Shown here: piece by piece, positions 11,830 to 23,014 of the stretch
Layout: each line of letters starts with the position of its first letter
Position numbering within the stretch: the stretch's first letter is position 1
Origin: Deuterostichococcus epilithicus
Lineage: Eukaryota; Chlorophyta; Trebouxiophyceae; Prasiolales; Stichococcaceae
DNA: 64,000 nt
Reading direction: 5' to 3'
Assembly: GCA_033439295.1 (NCBI GenBank)
Contig: JAVTLE010000014.1
Location: 992,001 to 1,056,000, forward strand
Program-made: the position numbers and the translations under genes
The notes under the pieces: generated by a model
The model's database searches: none
What the model was told of the DNA's origin: nothing
What the model saw: only the letters and a program-made list of their open reading frames with translations

Positions 11830-13374
11830 AGTCAAGTGCCTGGAGGCCACCGGCTTGAAGCACGCCGAACCTGAGCCGCCGGCGCCTGGCAGATCGCGCG
11901 CCGTGAGCGAAAGCTTTACGGCGGCACCCGCTCGCCTGAGCGCCGATTCCGGCGCTCCCGCCATGCCAGCGCAGCAGCAGCAGCGGGCTTCGGCGCATCC
12001 CACCCCCGAGAAGTCCGCACCATCGACTCCTGTAAGCACTGCAGGCTTCACGGTCTGTACAACCTCCAAACTCTGCACATCCAGGTTGCCAGCTGCTGGC
12101 TGGCCGCCATGCATGTGCTGGCTGCTCAGGAAAATTACGATCGCGTTGGAGGAGCCTCTGGTGCAAGCCCGTGCACATATCTCTCCCTGTCAACCCTGAT
12201 TCTGGTGTATGTGCAGGCTCCGCGGACGCCCCAGCCGCAGCCTCAGCCCAGCACGCCGGCTGACAAAGCGCCCACGCCGGCGCCCCAGCCGCAGACTCAG
12301 TCCAGCACGCCGACTGATAAAGCGCCAACGCTGGAGCCCCGGGCGCCGGCCGCAGACCAGCAGCCCGCAGCGAGTGCATTCGCGGCGCAGTCAGCCCAGT
12401 CGCAGGGCGCAGCAGAGACGGCCCCAGCGGCAGCCGAGAAGCAGAGCAGCGCGGACGCTACCGCCAGCAAACTCGTTGGCGAGGCCGCCAACAAGCAGAG
12501 CAGCGCGTACGCCACTGCCAATAAGCCTGCCGGCCCTGAGGTCGTCAAGAAGCCAACGCCGCCGCGAGTGAGCTTCAGCCAGGAGGCTGCAACGCCGTTG
12601 GACAGCGGCAAGCACCGCCACGAGGAGCCGTCTCCGCGCGACATCTCGTCGAACCGGGCTCAGGTGTGTGGGACCTGGATTGGATCCCTGCCAGCTCGAG
12701 GGTGAATGCATGCATGCATTTGCGCTTGCTGTTGTGATCCTGCTGCCGCTGGACCCTGTAGTTCACCGGAGACACAGCAGGCACAGAGCACATAGTGTCT
12801 TCCAGAGATTGAAACACGAAGGCCTGAATTACAAACCTCTGTAACGTGATGGCTTTGCAGAAGAAGCGGCGGTCGGTCGGCGATGGCGACGAGATCGCGG
12901 CGGCAATCTCATCCGAGGCGTCACACCATGCAGAGCCCGCTGCAGAGACAGATTTGACGAAGGCGGCGCCACCGCCGCCGGCAGACGGGAAGCTTGTGGA
13001 CGCTGGCAAGGACGAGGTGATGTGGCCTGTCTCCTCTGTGATGTGCAGCTGCGCACTCCAGGTGCTTGTCGAACGAGCTTTCCTGTGAATGTGACATCCA
13101 TGCAATGAGGATCTGTGGCGCCGTCCAACAGCAGCCGTCAAGGTCAGGACTGATTGCTGCACGGTCTTCCAGAGCATTGGCGAACCTCGAACATCCACGT
13201 GCTCATGCACCGCTACCAAACGATGCCGTCCAGGTGCCAGCCACAGGCGGTGCCGCCGGTGCAGCACCGGCGATGGCGTCTGTCGGTACGACAAATGGCT
13301 CAGCGCCTGCGCAGAATGCCAGCAAGACCAAGAACCGCAACCGCAAGAGGAAGAAGAAGACGGGCGCAAAGTGA
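11830..13374 (+). CDS. Low-complexity Pro/Ala-rich protein with basic C-terminus, 5' exons unresolved
   Basis: Four consecutive exons fit: from about 11830 (after GCATGCAG) to 12031 (GTAAGC donor), 12219-12662, 12861-13017 and 13232-13374. They begin KCLEATGLKHAEPEPPAP and continue through a Pro/Gln/Thr-rich part with imperfect repeats (STPADKAPTPAP, STPTDKAPTLEP; KQSSADATASK, KQSSAYATANK). The end is strongly basic, SKTKNRNRKRKKKTGAK, then TGA. The basic end looks like a nuclear or nucleolar localisation signal. No domain is recognisable and the start is not identified, so the function is unknown. The gene converges with the lipase gene. Confidence 0.55.
12226..12350 (+). repeat. Imperfect protein-coding repeat, Pro-Gln-rich (about 60-bp unit)
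   Basis: Two consecutive units of about 60 bases encode PQPQPQPSTPADKAPTPA and PQPQTQSSTPTDKAPTLE. The frame is kept. This indicates slippage or unequal exchange inside a disordered region. Confidence 0.7.
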
Positions 13375-13915
13375 GACGTGCGCCGTGGTGAATGAGATGG
13401 AGAAGTGGCGGTCATGACGGTGCCTGAGGAGGCTAGTGACGGTTGTGGGGCCATTGTAGAGGTTGTCAGAACAAGATTGCAATGGCGCGTTGCAGATTCG
13501 TGACTGCATATCATCTCCACTGCAACCATCATGATGGGCTGGGCTGCTGGAGCACATTGCCCAGCAGCTGGCCACCGAACTTGTGCATGAGCCGAGTGAA
13601 GTACGAACGCTGTCAGTGCTCTCGACGGGCAACACCGTGCGGTGACATTCATTGCATTACCGAAGTGCTGCTATGGGCTTGTACCCGTGTCTTGTACCGC
13701 AAGAACAGTATGTTCTACCTAGGTATCTAGGAAGCGACCAGAAATGCCGAACATCTTCATACAAGCCCTGCGCTAGCAGTCACGCCAGCGACTGACGCCT
13801 ACCTAAACCCAAACCTGCCCTTGATCCTAAAGGTGGGTCTGCAAAGCCATGTGCTGCAGTTCCATGCCTACTGCCGGGCCAAGAGTACACGTGACGAGGA
13901 CGACGAGTCGCTCTT
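13375..13915. other. Convergent intergenic region
   Basis: About 540 bases lie between the stop codons of two convergent genes. I see no open frame with coding character, no RNA gene and no repeat. Confidence 0.5.
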
Positions 13916-16900
13916 TCAAACCAATTTTTCAAGGGCGGCAATGTAGGCGGTGCACCTATGATGGCCCACCATGTTCTCGTTGAGAACGATGCGCCGGAAG
14001 CGCTGGTCCGGTGGATCCGCGCGCCGGAGCTCGTGAGCCGTGTCCGGAGGCCCTGCAGCACCAGGGGTTGCAGTGTAGTTGAATAGCGCACTGATCGCAT
14101 GACTGCAGCGCACCGTGCTCATGTGCGCGCTGGGAAACACAAGCTGTCCAGTCCCCGCCGAGACAACAGGCAGATGCCTGCAGCCTGGGCGCCCAGACAG
14201 GCCGCCTGTCCTGGCAGGGCCTTGCAGCGGGTCAGGAGCAGCGGGTCAAGAGTCGAGTGTCGACGCTGCGCGCCATGCCAGACACACGCACCCGATGTCT
14301 GGCGGAGGTACAGCAGGCTGCCAGGCGCAAACAGGTGCGGAATCTCCTTTGCCGCGCTCGGCTCGACGGACGCCTCCTCGCCGCCCTTCGTCTGCACGAG
14401 CACAAGCGGGTCAGCATGCCCTCCGGCTGCCAGCTGTCGCCGCATTCGGTCCGGCTTCTTCGAATCGAAAGCCGCAGCGAGACCCGGCATGGAGCATGGC
14501 TGCAGCAATCTGACCACCTGAAGGCACGGGCGCCGCATGTCGAGCTTCGTACCTGGGGCTGCGAGGTTGCTACGTCGCCGCCGCCGCCGCTGCTGCCGCC
14601 GCCGCCGTCGGGGCTGCTGGCCTCACGGGCGCGCTCCACGCCGGCGCCAACGCCGGCACCAACTTCCGCCGACTCAGGCACGCTGCGCCCCAGCTTCGCC
14701 TGTGATGACGGAACTCCTGACTCGCTTTATTGCGGTTTCTTTGGGTGAGAGCAGGTACATGCCACGATGTGCCTGGCGCCTGCAGGCTCGCTGTCAGCCT
14801 GCTGAGCAGCCTGGCTGGCCGCGGCGCTCGTGCACTAGGGTGCGCACGACAGACGGAGAGCTGGAGGCATCGAGCCGGACGACACCCTAGCAAAGCGCTT
14901 GCAGAGCTCGGCAAGCCGCAGAAGCCGACGGCAGGGTCGACAACTGGTGTGCAAATGTACTGTCCGCGCCAGGCCCGCCAAGAATGTGCACGAGGCAACC
15001 TCACCAGCCGGGGCCTGTCCACTCTCGCAGAGGCAGGCCTCTAGGCAAGGGCGGGAGCCGCGTCACAGGCATTGGTGCCGGAGGATGAGGGCAGGCCATG
15101 CCCACCACCGCGGCGCCCTTGGCTGTGTGCACGACTTCAGCAGGAGTGATGCATCCTGGTCATGCCCACCATCCTAGTCGTGCTGGTCGTGCATACTGCT
15201 GGTCATACTGGTCATACATCCTGGTCATACTGGTCACACATCCTGGTCATGCCCACCATCACGGCGCCCTTGGCGCCGGCAAAGGCAGAGGCCACTGCGC
15301 GCGCCGCCTTTTCGGAGCGCCGGCGCAGGCCCTCGTCGATGGCGTCCGCGAGCGCCTTGTCGATGCTGGACCGCGCCTTGACCGCCAGCTGGAACGCCTT
15401 GTTGGACTTGAACTGCGGCAGCGCAGGAATGTACACGCGGTCTCCGGGGGACGCTGCGGGTCCCGTGCTGACCAGGCGCGTTCACGCGCAGGGCGCAGGG
15501 CGGGGACTGACATGGCACAACCGGCAGGGGGTCTCCCCCCGGCGACCTCCCTGCTCCGACGGGATGCTGATGTGAGGGCGCGGGCGCATCGGTGTGCATC
15601 AGGCGGCTTTGCTGTTACCTCAAACCCTAAAGCCTACCTCTGCAGTGAGGCTCTCCTCCCACTGCGTCTCCAGCATCTCGCGCCGCAGCGCCTCGAAGCT
15701 GGCCAGGCTGGCGCGCGGGATGACGTCGTGGTGGTACACCACAGTCGTCACGTAGTCTCCACACCCCACAGCCAGGTCCTGTGTTGACAGGTTGGGCAGG
15801 CAGACGGTCGGTTCGTTTGCAGTGGTCTCAGAGTCGTCGCCGCACCACACAGCCACGGGCCGTCCAGCGGCTGGCACTGGGGGAAGACGACATCTAGGTC
15901 AGCACAGCAGCGCAAGAGCCGGTCAATGGGATGTGGGGCCGCAGACAAGTTTGCAGGCGGAAGCCTGCAGCGAACCACACATGCAGGCAGAGGTGTGCCC
16001 ACGAAAAGACCAGCGGGAACGGGCACCTTAGTGACGACGGGCGGCGTGGCAAAGGCGGTGCACACCACCTCCGGGCGGCCCAGCTGTGCCTTCACCTGGA
16101 GACACCGAGAAGGGGGTTCTGCGTCTGCTGACGCGCAGCCGCTCGGATCGCATCCTGGCCTTGCGACAGGGGCGAGCCAACCCTAGAACCTAGACCCTAG
16201 CTGCCGCGGGCATGCGGGCGTCACCCGTGCAGTGAGGCAGCACCACCGAGCGGAATCGCTCCGCAATGGAAGGGCACTGGTGAAGACGAGCACAAAAGGG
16301 CCAGGAGGCGCGCCTCCTCGTTGTTGTGTGCCAGCATGGCGACCAGCGCAGCGGTGCCGGCGCCCAGCGAGTGGCCGACCACCTACGGGCGCGGGCAGGT
16401 CGCTTTAGGGCATAGGGCTCACGCGCCGGCTGTCAGGAGCGCCGCTCTGCTCGACAAGACCAGGAGTCTGCATGAACACCTGGCGGCAGCAGCCACTCAA
16501 TGCCTGGTGTGGGATCGACAGGCGGCGGCGCCATTCGAATCGGCATTCGAAACGACAACCGGAAGGTCGCGGTTCGCAGGTCGCGCTTTGCAGCAGGAGC
16601 TGCAAAGCGGCTGCGACCCTAAACCCTAGACTGCCGGCACACACCTTCAGGCGGTAGCCGGGATTGTCTGCCAGCAGCCGCGCGAGCGTCTCCGCCTCTG
16701 CCTCCAGCAGCGCCTGCGCGGCCTTCAGCATGCCGTGATGCGCCATCTGCTGTGTTTCTGCCGAGCCGTCGCCGCTGGTCCCGGAGTCGCCGTCACTGAC
16801 AGAGTTGCTGCCGCCCGAGTTGCCGCCGCCACTGCTGCCGCCGTCGGCCTGCTCGGCGGATGACATCTCGCCGCCGCCGAAGGGCACAAGGTGTCCAGAC

Positions 16901-18759
16901 AGGTCTGCAGGCATGCACGCGTGCAGCAGACTCAGCGAGAGGCGCCACAGGCTGGTGGGGCCAATCCAGGCACAAGCATGCTGGTGCCGCCAGTGCGGGC
17001 AAACCCTGAGCCCTGACCCTAGAGGAGCAGCAGACCCAGCTGGGAAAACAGGGAGCTTCAAAGCTCGGGCCGAAGGGATGGCGGTCCACCTGTGAGGGCA
17101 TCGGCAAGGGACGTCGTGCCTCGAATGACCAGCACCACCTGTCACGAGTATCGCAAGTCAGCTTTGACTGTCTGCTTTGGCACGGGGCCCCGGTTGCTCG
17201 AGAAACGCTCCGGCGGCCACGGGAGCTGAGCAACGCTGGTGCTAATGCGACACGCTGGGCACGGTAGCTGCGTGCCAAGTGGAACGCAGCAATCAACGAC
17301 TGACCTCCTTGCGAGCCGGCCACAGCGCGATGGCAAACGCTGTCTGGAAGTGGTCCGCTTCGCCGTCAAACTTGACGATATCCTGCCGCTCCAGCGCGCA
17401 GATGGCCGCCATGGCGTCCGCGTCATCCCGATGCACCGCCTCCGCTATCCACACGTCCTCCAGGAGGCGCTCCACAACCTGCCTGTAGGAGTCGTGTCAA
17501 GAGTGTTCAGGGTTGTTGGGACCTATCGTGGCGCCGGCTGCCGCCACAGCGTCCGCATCGCCCAGTGCACCGCTTCCGCCTCCTACGCGGTCTCCAGCAG
17601 CCGCTCCGCGACCTTCCGCGGGGTTTTTCGTGCTGGGCTGTTGGGGGTGCTGGGACCTAAGAAGACGCCAGGGTGCCCGACCATTGGGTCGACTTGAGGC
17701 CTGGGTCAGGAATGCACGCAGCGCGGCAGAGCCCAGCACAGCGCCGCCAGCGCTCCATGTCAATGCCATGTCTGCACTTCCTCCTCCGTGTGAGGCAGGC
17801 AGTGCCCGCCATCCAGAAGGGTGCTCACAAGGGTCCGCGGCAGCGCCGCACCTGTCCGTGACGGCAGGCCCCTCGATTGCGTCCTCGACCTCCTCTGCCG
17901 CGTGCTTCTCTGCCACCGCCCGCCTGCACATTCATGACAAGGGTTGAGATGCAGTGGAACTCTCCGCCTGTGGACCGCAGCTGCCGGAGTGTGCATCAGG
18001 AGACATGGTGGTGGCATCCCCAGAATAGGTGCCAGAAACAGCACGTTGGGCGGTGCAAGCGGAACAGGAACAGCGCACAGGCCGAAGGCGAGGTCGCCGA
18101 GCGACCAGGGCCCCACATGCTGCAGGCACGCCTGCGGGGCAGCATGGCGAGTTGCCGTGAGGACTAGGCTGCTTCCTGATCAAGCTCCTCTGTCCACGCC
18201 CTCAGCATGTGGGAACCGGCCTCACAATGCTGCAGGGGTGCCGACTGGCTGACGTCACGTGCAGCATCATGCAGTGCGGTGCAGGATCGCAGTCAGACAA
18301 CACAGAGCCACCACGTGTGCACCTGCAGTGACTTTGAGACCGTTGACCACTTCTGCAGCCGCTCATCCTGCAGGATGCGGTCCAGGACGCCGTTCTGCAC
18401 GGCGGCTGCCGACTCTGTGGACGCCTGCAGCGGGGGCCAGGTCACCTTGTTCAAGTCTCGTGCCTGACTGCATGCGTGCATGCAAGCAAGCTTAGGGTGG
18501 CATGGCGCTGCAGAGTACGCAGCGCATGTGCCGCATGCGGAATAATGCGTCATGTCATCGCCACCGTGGCTTGTTCAAGATTGGTCACCTCACGCATGCT
18601 CTCGCAGAGAGCCACCGTAGTGCCGAGCGGCAGCGTCGTGCCCCCCAAAAGCTTGGCCCAAGAATTTTGGCGCATCGCAGCTGCCGGCGGCACGGCGTTG
18701 TCGACAGCAGATAGTGCCGCGAGCTGCCGCCATGGCGCAGCGCGCGCCAGGCGCAGCAT
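13916..18759 (-). CDS. Mono/diacylglycerol lipase, class 3 lipase family
   Basis: Predicted to hydrolyse glycerolipids at a membrane. The first exon, 18589-18759, starts MLRLARAAPWRQLAALSA. The second, 18323-18463, contains LNKVTWPPLQASTESAA. Further N-terminal exons lie in 17300-18150, including VVERLLEDVWIAEAVHRDD (17307-17487). Family blocks follow: VVLVIRGTTSLADALT near 17090-17155; HHGMLKAAQALLEAEAE to NPGYRLK ending 16645; then VVGHSLGAGTAAL from 16382, whose GHSLG is the GxSxG serine elbow. Next come RPEVVCTAFATPPVVTK, DYVTTVVYHHDVIPRASL (the Asp-Val-Ile-Pro-Arg block), KEIPHLFAPGSLLYLRQ (14292-14391) and the end RFRRIVLNENMVGHHRC (13916-14052). These match plant proteins annotated 'mono-/di-acylglycerol lipase, N-terminal; lipase class 3'. 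Some middle and 5' exon borders are unresolved. The introns hold a minisatellite, a dead exon copy and telomere-like motifs. Confidence 0.85.
15095..15275 (-). repeat. Minisatellite overlapping a 5' splice site of the lipase gene
   Basis: On the plus strand, variants of ctggtcat, gcccaccatc and tggtcatac repeat across 15140-15262. The terminal block catgcccaccatcacggcgc (15249-15268) has a second version near 15098-15117 (catgcccaccaccgcggcgc). The array starts at the end of the exon encoding FAGAKGA and continues into the intron. Confidence 0.75.
17541..17614 (-). pseudogene. Decayed duplicate of a lipase exon (pseudo-exon)
   Basis: The minus strand matches the start of the neighbouring functional exon (17406-17480) along its whole length at roughly three-quarters identity. 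It would read VAERLLETA, then a stop (TAG), then EAEAVHWA. It has also lost one base where the real exon encodes HRDDADAM. The intron upstream is duplicated too: tgggaccta occurs at 17517 and 17651. All shared landmarks are offset by 134 bases, so this is a 134-bp tandem duplication whose second exon copy has died. Confidence 0.8.
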
Positions 18760-19886
18760 GGGCTGCTTTACGCTTTCGCAGCTTCGATCGTGCTGCAGAG
18801 TCCTGGCCCGCGAGCCGCTTGCTGGTACTGCACGGCGCAGTGAGGTGGGTCGAGCCTGGTTCTCAAACAGTAGGGCACTAAATGGCCAGCGCCACTGTAG
18901 ATGTAGCAGCGCGAGTACAGCACCTGATTTGCTGACGCAAATGCGCTATCAGTTGCCGCTGCTCAAATGCTGTGCCGCAGGATAATCTTTGCTTTGACTT
19001 GGTTTATGCTGGGCTGGTAGGCCACTGCTCAGTTCCCTGCTGCCAGCTATCGTCTGGCGCTGACATGAACCCGCACGGACTTTCGTCAGGAATGGTTTGC
19101 GTGCGATTTCAAGCGCCAGTCACACTGATGCTGCGGCCTTGCTACTCACAGGACGTAAGATGCGGGACAGATCTGGCCGAGTATTTTGTGCCTGCGCAGC
19201 GCCTGATTGTGGATTACGAGCGGACTAGCAAATCTACGCACAGTTTTGGAAGTCACATGCATGTCGCACAGCTTCTTCACCGCTGCCTTCGTCATTGCCG
19301 TCAGTGACTAGTTCTGCATGCCCGGAACACCAACTGGGTACTCTATGGTACCGAGGCCGCCTTACAATGCCGGGCCAATTGGGTCACTCGCAAAACACAA
19401 GCTACAACGGCAGCATGGCCGCGCACACCGTCTTTGGGCATGCGCCTGAGCTGTCTCAAAATTTCATGATGCTGTCAGCGTTTGAACAGCTTCACTCGAC
19501 ATCAATCGAGAGCACATCTCCCTGAATTATTGAAGCACGAAATTCAGCGTGATGTTGCTCCCGTACTGGTGCTAAGGGGCGTCATCCTGCAAGGGGGCCA
19601 GACCGTGCTTCAGAGTACAGATGTGGAACACTAGTGGCTTGAAGATGTGCACGATAACGCAGTCATCAGATGGTAGTGCATGTTCATCGGCATGTGACAC
19701 CTGCCACAATACGTATTCGTTCTATGTTTAGTCATCATCATTTGACTGGAGAGAGGCCTGCACAGCCATGAACATGCACAGCCAAAATTTTACGGCCAAT
19801 TCAGACTTGCCTGCTGTTGGCAGAGGAACTGGAAATATCCGCACACGGGCGCGGCCGCTGGCGCAAAGGTGGTGATAACCTCTTCC
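18760..19886. promoter_or_regulatory. Upstream region of the lipase gene / downstream region of the ankyrin gene
   Basis: About 1.1 kb lies between the lipase start and the ankyrin gene stop, both on the minus strand. GC content drops. A plus-strand open frame of about 110 codons (18972-19307) has no acceptable context and looks random. A TTACA (TGTAA on the minus strand) near 19362 is a possible distal poly(A) signal of the ankyrin gene. I see nothing else. Confidence 0.4.
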
Positions 19887-21269
19887 TCAGCTCTTGGCTG
19901 GAACTGCTTGCAGGATTGCCACGGCATCGCCTGCACAGCAAGCAATGGCTCGCACTATTGGTCAATCAATGCAATTGCAGAATTTTGAAAGCAGGTGCTA
20001 TCTGTACCCACTCTGCCACTCCAGTCTGCAAGCAGATCTGTCGGATTCAACTCACCAGTCGCACAGTCTGCGGGCGTCTGGCCGTGGCGGTCGCAAGCGA
20101 TCAATGACTCAGAGGAGGCATTCAGCAGGATGGCGGCCACAGCCCCATGGCCCTGCAGCAAGCATGACTTTTCAACACTCCATAGAGGATTCCGTAGACT
20201 GGCCTGAACCTCATGAGCGGTATAACATCCTCTGATCGTTGGTGGCATGCATGCTGGTGGCATCGTGCAGCTTTGCATGCACGCATATACAGCAGGCACC
20301 TCATCCCAAATTTCTGCATTTGGCTCCCACGGTTGGGTCGAGTCCAAAGTAACTTTTAATCATCGGCGCATATCCTGCATGTGACAGTAGCAACATGCGC
20401 ATGTGCCTGGCATGTGCACAGCTCCTCACTCTGCAGGCCGCCTTGTGGAGGGGGGTCTTCCCGTCTGCATCCTGGATGCCCGCACGAGCTCCGTGCTGAA
20501 GTCTACGAAACACCACCCTGATACATTCAGCAGTTCGAAAGGTACACCTAGGTGGCAATTGTTGGTCAGCAGCTACCAGCGATGCGAAGACCACCGCCCA
20601 GACGAGAATGTGCCATCAGGCGCACGGCTGCTGCCTGGCCTCCGACTGCAGACAGGGTCGAGAAGCTCACAGGAGGGTGACGAGCGCCGCATGGCCCATG
20701 AAGGCTGCACGGTGGAGGGCGGTGGCGCCGCCGGCCCGCGTGCACGCATTCACATCAGCGCCTGCAGCAAAGCATGCGACTCAGAGTCGACAGAACTCAT
20801 CCCATCTTTCGATTCCCATTCACTACATAACCTGTGTACATGCACTGCCCAGAGACATGTTGAGTTTCAGGGCGCACCGTTTTGCAATAAGAGCCTGGCG
20901 ACATCGACATGACCTTCTCTGGCCGCATAGATGAGCGGTGTATAGCCGCTGTTGCCTGTGTGTGAATGCCTGGAGTGAGTGGCTACGAGTAACGACAAAG
21001 CTGCTTAGTGCTGATGCCCAAAGGGTGCGGAGGCGGCAAGCTTGCAGTGACCAACCTCCACTGCCATCTGTGTGCACGCTGGCGGGCTGCTTCTCGATGC
21101 AGCGGCGGAGCTTCTCGAGATCTCCGGCCTTTGCGGCGGAGCAGGCGCTCTTCAGGAAAGCGAGCTCCTCGAGGTTCTGGTGCGCAGGCGCAGGTGCTGT
21201 GCAGCACTCGCAGCTTTCTGGGTGTCCCTCCTGGGCAGGCTGTCTGCTGACCGTGGAGATGCGAGGCAT
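19887..21269 (-). CDS. ANKRD39: ANKRD39-like ankyrin repeat protein
   Basis: Six exons join in phase to 198 residues: 21056-21269, 20878-20955, 20671-20761, 20430-20502, 20056-20152 and 19887-19930. The start ATG at 21269 opens MPRISTVSRQPAQEGHP. The N-terminal part, HQNLEELAFLKSACSAAKAG, leads into four ankyrin repeats: GYTPLIYAAREGHVDVARLL, ADVNACTRAGGATALHRAAF, AGIQDADGKTPLHKAA and GHGAVAAILLNASSESLI. The gene ends AVAILQAVPAKS. Repeat order, the GGATALHRA block and total length match animal ANKRD39 (about 183 residues). Ankyrin repeats mediate protein binding and give no enzymatic role. The intron after ADCATG has a strong GTGAGT donor, so the short last exon is preferred over reading through to a later stop at 19953. 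Confidence 0.85.
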
Positions 21270-22001
21270 CAATTGTGCAGAGAGTTGCAAGCCGTATTGC
21301 TGCTGCTGAGATTCCGGACGTGGCGGCTCTAGCTGCTCAGTTTCGACAGGCGCATCGCTGACCGGGTGCCGCTCGCTGCACCCGCGATGAGATCATCGCA
21401 AGGCGTGAGATATAGTGAAGCCAGACTACTCGTAGTGGAACAAACTGGCAGTGTCAACGACAATCTCTGTTGACTCAGCGGTTGTTGAGCAGGGGTACTA
21501 CCCAACGCTCGCAAGTCGAGGGAGTGGACGCTCAGGATTTGATGAGGCCAAGGAGTATCGAAGTGTTACATGCCGCCAAAACGCAGGTTGATTCCTCGAC
21601 CATGATGCCTGTTGGGCTTCTTGCCGAATAGGAGCCTCGCGCAAGGCCGTTACGTAGGCTCAGCCAGCCAGGCCAGACCTCGGCCCCTCTAGAGGCTCCG
21701 CCGCATGCCGCCAGGCCGCGCTTCGCTTGTCTGTCTTGGTGTGCTCCTTTTACCTGAGTCCTTGCTCATCCATGCGTTGAGCCATCACAGCACAGGTGTC
21801 GTCTTATTACAGGAAAAGTGCCCAGCAAAACAGATTGAACATACAAGATTCAGTCGCTGCAGACGCTGCCGGTTTGGGCAGTTCAGCATATGATTTGCAC
21901 GACTGATGCAACACTAAGCACGCTGAGTCCCAGAAAAATCGAAATATAGCGCCACTCCCCGCGCCGCAGCATCTGTTCCGGATGACTGCTGTCGCTCTAG
22001 T
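21270..22001. other. Intergenic region between two minus-strand genes
   Basis: About 730 bases of lower-GC sequence lie upstream of the ankyrin gene and downstream of the plastid membrane protein gene. A TTACA at about 21806 (TGTAA on the minus strand) may be the poly(A) signal of the latter. No gene is seen. Confidence 0.4.
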
Positions 22002-23014
22002 TCAGTTCAGCGACGGAGCCGATGCTGACCCCTCCGAAGCGAATTGCTGGCTGTACTGGCTGAGACTTTGAAGCCCCTCATCAGCCGGAGAATCTGCGTT
22101 TCAGAAAATTGTAGACCAGTGGGTGTGACATCGAGACAGAAAGCATGAGGGAACTTGCCGTGGAGTAGGTTCCTTCACCTGAGCAACTGGGTGCGCAGTA
22201 TCTGAGCACCGTGGGGGATAGGGGGCTGACACCAGCAGATGCCACGAGGAAAAGCTGGCAAGAGTGTAGCTAATGAGACGCGCACTCTGGCCAGCCGGGT
22301 TGCCGCTGCCGCCAAGCAGGCCAGCTGCGAGGATCACGCCGCCGATGGCCGCTGCGCCGCCACCGATGAGCAGTGTCGTGCTGTTATTAGTGTCGTCGCG
22401 CTGGCTGCCCTTGACGTATGTCCGGGGCTGCGGTCACGTGACCATGTGAGCTTCAGCAGTCGGCATGAGCTCCCTCAAAGTTTGACGCCATATTCCAAGC
22501 ACATGTTACGCTGGAGCAGTCGAAGCTTGCGGGGGGGAAAGACTCGTACCTCAACTGCAAATATGTTTGTCTGTCCCGCCGAGTCCTCGTCCAGGTAGCC
22601 CAGCCCCTGAAACAGGGCAGCAATGGGCAGGTGAGCAAAGCTTTGGTGGGATGTATACTCAGATGTGCGACAGATCATGCACACGACCACCTACACGTAG
22701 CAAACAAGTGGCTTCCGCCAGCTCACCGATGCCCGGTTGGGCTTGAAATCAAGCCGCTGCTTGTCATCCTCTGCCCTGACTGGAGTGCAGTGTGCTGCAC
22801 GGCGGCTCTGGGGGCGCGGTGCGGACACCAAGCGTGACGAGGAGATCTGCGGGCGCCACAGTGATCAGAAGGACTATTTGAGCGAAGTGGCGAGCGCTTG
22901 CGCGCACACAGACCGGTTGAGCGGGGGTGACATCCGACCAGCGCTCGTCTTGAATGCACGGCGCTGTGCGTCACGCACCGTGTGCAGAGAGGTCATAGCG
23001 AACGTCGAAGCCAT
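22002..23014 (-). CDS. Small predicted plastid-targeted single-pass membrane protein (148 aa), unnamed
   Basis: Five exons join in phase: 22979-23014, 22727-22846, 22550-22606, 22286-22427 and 22002-22093. The N-terminus is Ser/Arg/Ala-rich like a chloroplast transit peptide (MASTFAMTSLHT, then ISSSRLVSAPRPQSRRAA). A conserved-looking block follows, GLGYLDEDSAGQTNIFAVEP and RTYVKGSQRDD. A Gly/Ala-rich membrane helix comes next, LLIGGGAAAIGGVILAAGLL, and the tail is hydrophilic (SPADEGLQSLSQYSQQFASE). It should be a small thylakoid or envelope protein, but I cannot name the family. The exon chain is convincing because five splice junctions in three phases agree. It lies 426 bases downstream of VTI1 on the same strand. 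Confidence 0.75.

Noticed and set aside
15140-15262. CRISPR-like repeat array
   Set aside because: Units are 7-20 bases, unequal and without unique spacers. It is a minisatellite in a nuclear intron.
18972-19307. Plus-strand frame of 111 codons between lipase and ankyrin genes
   Set aside because: Isolated, Cys/His/Ser-rich with no domain, low GC, and no flanking exons that join.
19955-20055. Read-through C-terminus of the ankyrin protein (ELNPTDLLADWSGR...)
   Set aside because: A GTGAGT donor follows ADCATG directly, and a phase-1 exon at 19887-19930 gives a compact end. The read-through was judged intronic.
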